Part shown: piece by piece, positions 62,674-64,000 of the stretch
How positions within the stretch are numbered: position 1 is the first letter of the stretch
Layout: every line of letters begins with the position of its first letter
NCBI GenBank assembly: GCA_045545595.1
Contig: JAZQBG010000003.1
Location: 1-64,000 of the forward strand
DNA: 64,000 nt
Direction of reading: 5' to 3'
Source: SIG205 sp045545595
GTDB taxonomy: Bacteria; Bacillota_I; Bacilli_A; RF39; UBA660
Position numbers and translations under genes: made by a program
Notes under the pieces: generated by a model
What the model was told of the DNA's origin: nothing
Databases searched by the model: none
What the model saw: the letters and a program-made list of their open reading frames with translations, nothing else

Positions 62674-63896
62674 TATTCTACCTCCTTTATTATTTTATCC
62701 CTATACAATGATAAAACAAAATCTTGACAATTATCTATTTGTGATGGTAAAACACCTTCATTTAATTTTGTAATAATATCAATTGCTTGTTTATTATATT
62801 TTCTTGGTGGATTTGATAAACTTATATAATTGTTATTTTCTTTTCTCAACAGCGATATATTTACAATCATTTTTTTATTTTTTATTTCATTCCATAACTC
62901 ATTTTTATAGAGATTAACATTATAATCATTAAATTTAGAAATATCTTTTGATAATTCAATTTTACAGCCACATCTACATTTAGATAAATTTTTACATGAT
63001 TTGCAATATAATGGAATCCAATCAAATTTTCGATATTCTTCTAATTTTTTTTGATGCCAAATTTTCTTAAATGATTGTTTTTTTATATTTCCTAATTTAG
63101 TTGTAGAACTAGGACAGATTTTTACTTCACCATCACAATTTATGCTACCAAATAAATAACCAGCACCACAACCATGAGATAAATATTCTAATTCTTCATT
63201 CAATAAACAAGGAGTCATACAATCATTTATTCCAAAATTATATCCTTGATTTTTTAATTCAGATAATGTATTTGCAAACATACTTATATTAATTGAACAT
63301 TTATTTTTCTTTCCAACTCCAATATTATTATATTTTGAAAATGATACTTCAACATTAAGTTTTTTTGCCAAATCCAATACATTTTTCATTTCTGAAATAT
63401 TTTGATTTTCATTCATTACTGTATAATTAATTTTTGCATTAGTATATTTTGTTGTTAATTTTATATTTTTAATCAAATTGTCATAATTATCTCTGTTGGT
63501 TAAATAATTATGAGTTTTTCTACTTCCATGTAATGAAAAACACACACACATTAACTTATCCAATAAATCTTCATGTTTACTAATTAAAGACCCATTAGTC
63601 AAAACAGTTTGCCTAATCCCTAAAGTATTCGCAAATTCCACTATATCTTTAAATTTCGGATGCAACATAGGTTCGCCACCAGTATAATAAACATCATAAA
63701 TATTATTCTTTTTCAATTCTAATAAAATGTTCTTTATCAAATCAATTGAAATAAAATTTTTATTTTTTTCATCTACCGAACAAAATTTACAATTAAAATT
63801 ACAAGCATCTGTTAGTTCTATATATACATATAATGGTAAATCTAAAGTATTCAAATTTACTTTATTGTTATATCCCACTATCTCATATTTTATCAT
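62673..63896 (-). CDS. radical-SAM/SPASM RiPP enzyme with C-terminal RRE-like domain
   Basis: About 407 residues. SAM cluster CNFNCKFCSVDEKN, YYTGGEPMLHP, then a SPASM region (HGCGAGYLFGSINCDGEVKI, CKSCKNLSKCRCGC). The last 55 residues (YISLSNPPRKYNKQAIDIIT, KLNEGVLPSQID) look like a PqqD-type recognition element placed at the C-terminus. Second maturation enzyme of the precursor. It starts inside the end of a partial upstream gene. Confidence 0.87.
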   Translation of the reverse strand: MIKYEIVGYNNKVNLNTLDLPLYVYIELTDACNFNCKFCSVDEKNKNFISIDLIKNILLELKKNNIYDVYYTGGEPMLHPKFKDIVEFANTLGIRQTVLTNGSLISKHEDLLDKLMCVCFSLHGSRKTHNYLTNRDNYDNLIKNIKLTTKYTNAKINYTVMNENQNISEMKNVLDLAKKLNVEVSFSKYNNIGVGKKNKCSINISMFANTLSELKNQGYNFGINDCMTPCLLNEELEYLSHGCGAGYLFGSINCDGEVKICPSSTTKLGNIKKQSFKKIWHQKKLEEYRKFDWIPLYCKSCKNLSKCRCGCKIELSKDISKFNDYNVNLYKNELWNEIKNKKMIVNISLLRKENNNYISLSNPPRKYNKQAIDIITKLNEGVLPSQIDNCQDFVLSLYRDKIIKEVE

Positions 63897-64000
63897 TTTT
63901 TTTATCCTTTATTTTTTTATCTACTTGAACGATTCTACACTGTGTCATTTCTGGTTTTAATTCTTTTAAATAGATTAATTCTTTGATTTTATTTTTCTTT
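63883..64000 (-). CDS. partial gene running in from the right edge
   Basis: The minus strand is open from the window edge to a TGA at 63883-63885, overlapping the radical-SAM start by 14 bases. The visible end contains MTQCRIVQVDKKI and a Lys/Asp-rich finish. No family can be assigned; it may be the end of a further RiPP-operon gene. Confidence 0.4.
   Translation of the reverse strand, partial: KKNKIKELIYLKELKPEMTQCRIVQVDKKIKDKKNDKI

Overview
The window is strongly AT-rich with tightly packed, overlapping genes, Gram-positive ribosome-binding sites (AAAGGAG/GGAGG) and many extended -10 promoters (TGnTATAAT). TGA is an ordinary stop. Together with the gene content (Maff2/PrgI/VirB6-type conjugation genes, Cna-B and InlB-B-repeat surface proteins, type I restriction) this suggests a low-GC Bacillota host, probably a gut Erysipelotrichia- or RF39-like Bacilli lineage; the lineage is an inference. 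No rRNA, tRNA or CRISPR array was seen.

Layout. (1) 1-1220: a GC-richer patch with a partial CoA-disulfide-reductase-type flavoprotein and a YbjQ protein. (2) 1200-3060: small membrane and coiled-coil proteins. (3) About 3166-41900: a conjugative element read almost entirely on the minus strand. In transcription order it carries two large surface proteins behind a possible attenuator leader, accessory genes, a DnaG-like primase, PcfB-like protein, VirD4, pilin-like Maff2, VirB6, PrgI/VirB3, VirB4, a CHAP hydrolase, two DUF5011-like anchored proteins, an XRE regulator, then a long accessory run (orphan methylase, SSB, deoxynucleotidase, resolvase-like fusion, ArdC and many unknowns), a candidate oriT, and three overlapping relaxosome/relaxase genes. 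I see no integrase that clearly belongs to the element, and its ends are not identified. (4) 42000-49870: a type I restriction-modification locus with two full-length hsdS genes facing away from a tyrosine recombinase. Three pairs of exact inverted repeats and one outward promoter look like a phase-variable specificity switch. (5) 49900-57550: a frameshifted gene, two paralogous hybrid sensor kinases (one without its phospho-His), a DUF2185-type protein, an acyl-adenylating enzyme and a PepE-type peptidase. (6) 57600-64000: a RiPP locus. A minus-strand operon of two radical-SAM enzymes, a PEP-synthase-like phosphotransferase and a 40-residue precursor ending NCSDCC converges on a YcaO gene.

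Most interesting points: the RiPP locus, whose precursor is a short GTG-started gene; a recurring acidic/hydrophobic C-terminal tail (DLER, IELER, FDLER, EMDR and similar) on many unrelated element proteins, including SSB, ArdC and the methylase; the invertible hsdS cassette; two genes that seem to start at ATT; a hairpin repeated in front of the XRE regulator and the pilin gene; and the attenuator-like leader of the transfer operon.
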